A DNA stretch of 23,425 nucleotides, from NCBI GenBank assembly GCA_046302135.1, contig JBKCIQ010000161.1, positions 1 through 23,425 of the forward strand, in the 5' to 3' direction. Made by a program: the position numbers and the translations under genes. Below the pieces are notes generated by a model. The model did no database searches and had not been told where the DNA came from. It worked only from the letters and a program-made list of their open reading frames with translations. This document shows, piece by piece, positions 23,345 through 23,425 of the stretch; the stretch's first letter is position 1; every line of letters begins with the position of its first letter. Source of the stretch: AM-1111 sp046302135 (lineage in GTDB: Bacteria; Bacteroidota; Bacteroidia; B-17B0; Aurantibacillaceae).

Positions 23345-23425
23345 ATGCCTTTCGTAAAATTTAAAAGGGCTGATATTTATTTTGAACATTACGGAAAAGG
23401 AAAGCCCTTGTTATTGTTGCATGGT
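23345..23425 (+). CDS. Alpha/beta hydrolase, N-terminal 27 residues, cut by window end
   Basis: From ATG 23345 the frame reads MPFVKFKRADIYFEHYGKGK and then LLLLHG at the window edge. A beta hairpin followed by a hydrophobic strand ending in HG is the classic start of alpha/beta-hydrolase-fold proteins (the HG oxyanion motif). Nothing about the substrate can be said. It starts 21 bases after the pseudo-FGE gene on the same strand. Confidence 0.7.
   Translation, partial: MPFVKFKRADIYFEHYGKGKPLLLLHG

Overview
The window is AT-rich chromosomal DNA from a member of the Bacteroidota, most likely an environmental or uncultured lineage of the Flavobacteriia/Chitinophagia/Sphingobacteriia type. The evidence is a type IX secretion (T9SS) protein pair of the PorV2/PorU2 kind with a C-terminal sorting domain, a DUF4270 lipoprotein next to a short glycogen-synthase-like protein and panC, a Bacteroidota-type dihydroorotase, a GSCFA-family protein, several exact TAnnTTTG promoter boxes, and little sign of Shine-Dalgarno sequences. 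I see no rRNA, tRNA, CRISPR array, insertion sequence or prophage. Most of the window is housekeeping chromosome with a few accessory pieces.

Left part (1-4.0 kb): the 3' part of a PaaY-like hexapeptide-repeat protein, a secreted esterase and a lipoprotein serine hydrolase of the beta-lactamase/NylB fold follow one another on the + strand. On the - strand come a very small charged protein (50 aa, 2570-2722) and a zeta-toxin-like P-loop protein cut off at about half length, which together look like a decayed toxin module, and then thyA.

Middle part (4.1-11.9 kb): ispD and a nitrilase-family omega-amidase form one + strand unit. pyrC and a PlsC-type acyltransferase form a second, behind a clear TTG-N17-TAAATTTG promoter. 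A convergent - strand unit holds a GT5-only glycogen-synthase-like protein and a DUF4270 lipoprotein. It is divergent from panC across an intergenic region with promoter boxes in both directions. panC meets crcB/fluC tail to tail with a 4-base overlap.

T9SS block (12.0-19.0 kb, - strand): porV2 (outer-membrane shuttle type) lies 28 bases upstream of porU2, a 1707-residue C25 sortase-like protein with an intact His/Cys pair and its own C-terminal sorting domain. An unrecognised exported protein and crcB follow.

Right part (19.2-23.4 kb, + strand): pssA (with a TTG start that seems forced), purS, a GSCFA/SGNH-fold protein, then an ECF-type sigma factor followed 8 bases later by a single-pass membrane protein. 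That membrane protein's outer domain is a formylglycine-generating-enzyme (SUMF1) fold without catalytic cysteines. This sigma/pseudo-FGE pair is the best candidate for an undescribed signalling system. The window ends inside the start of an alpha/beta-hydrolase gene.
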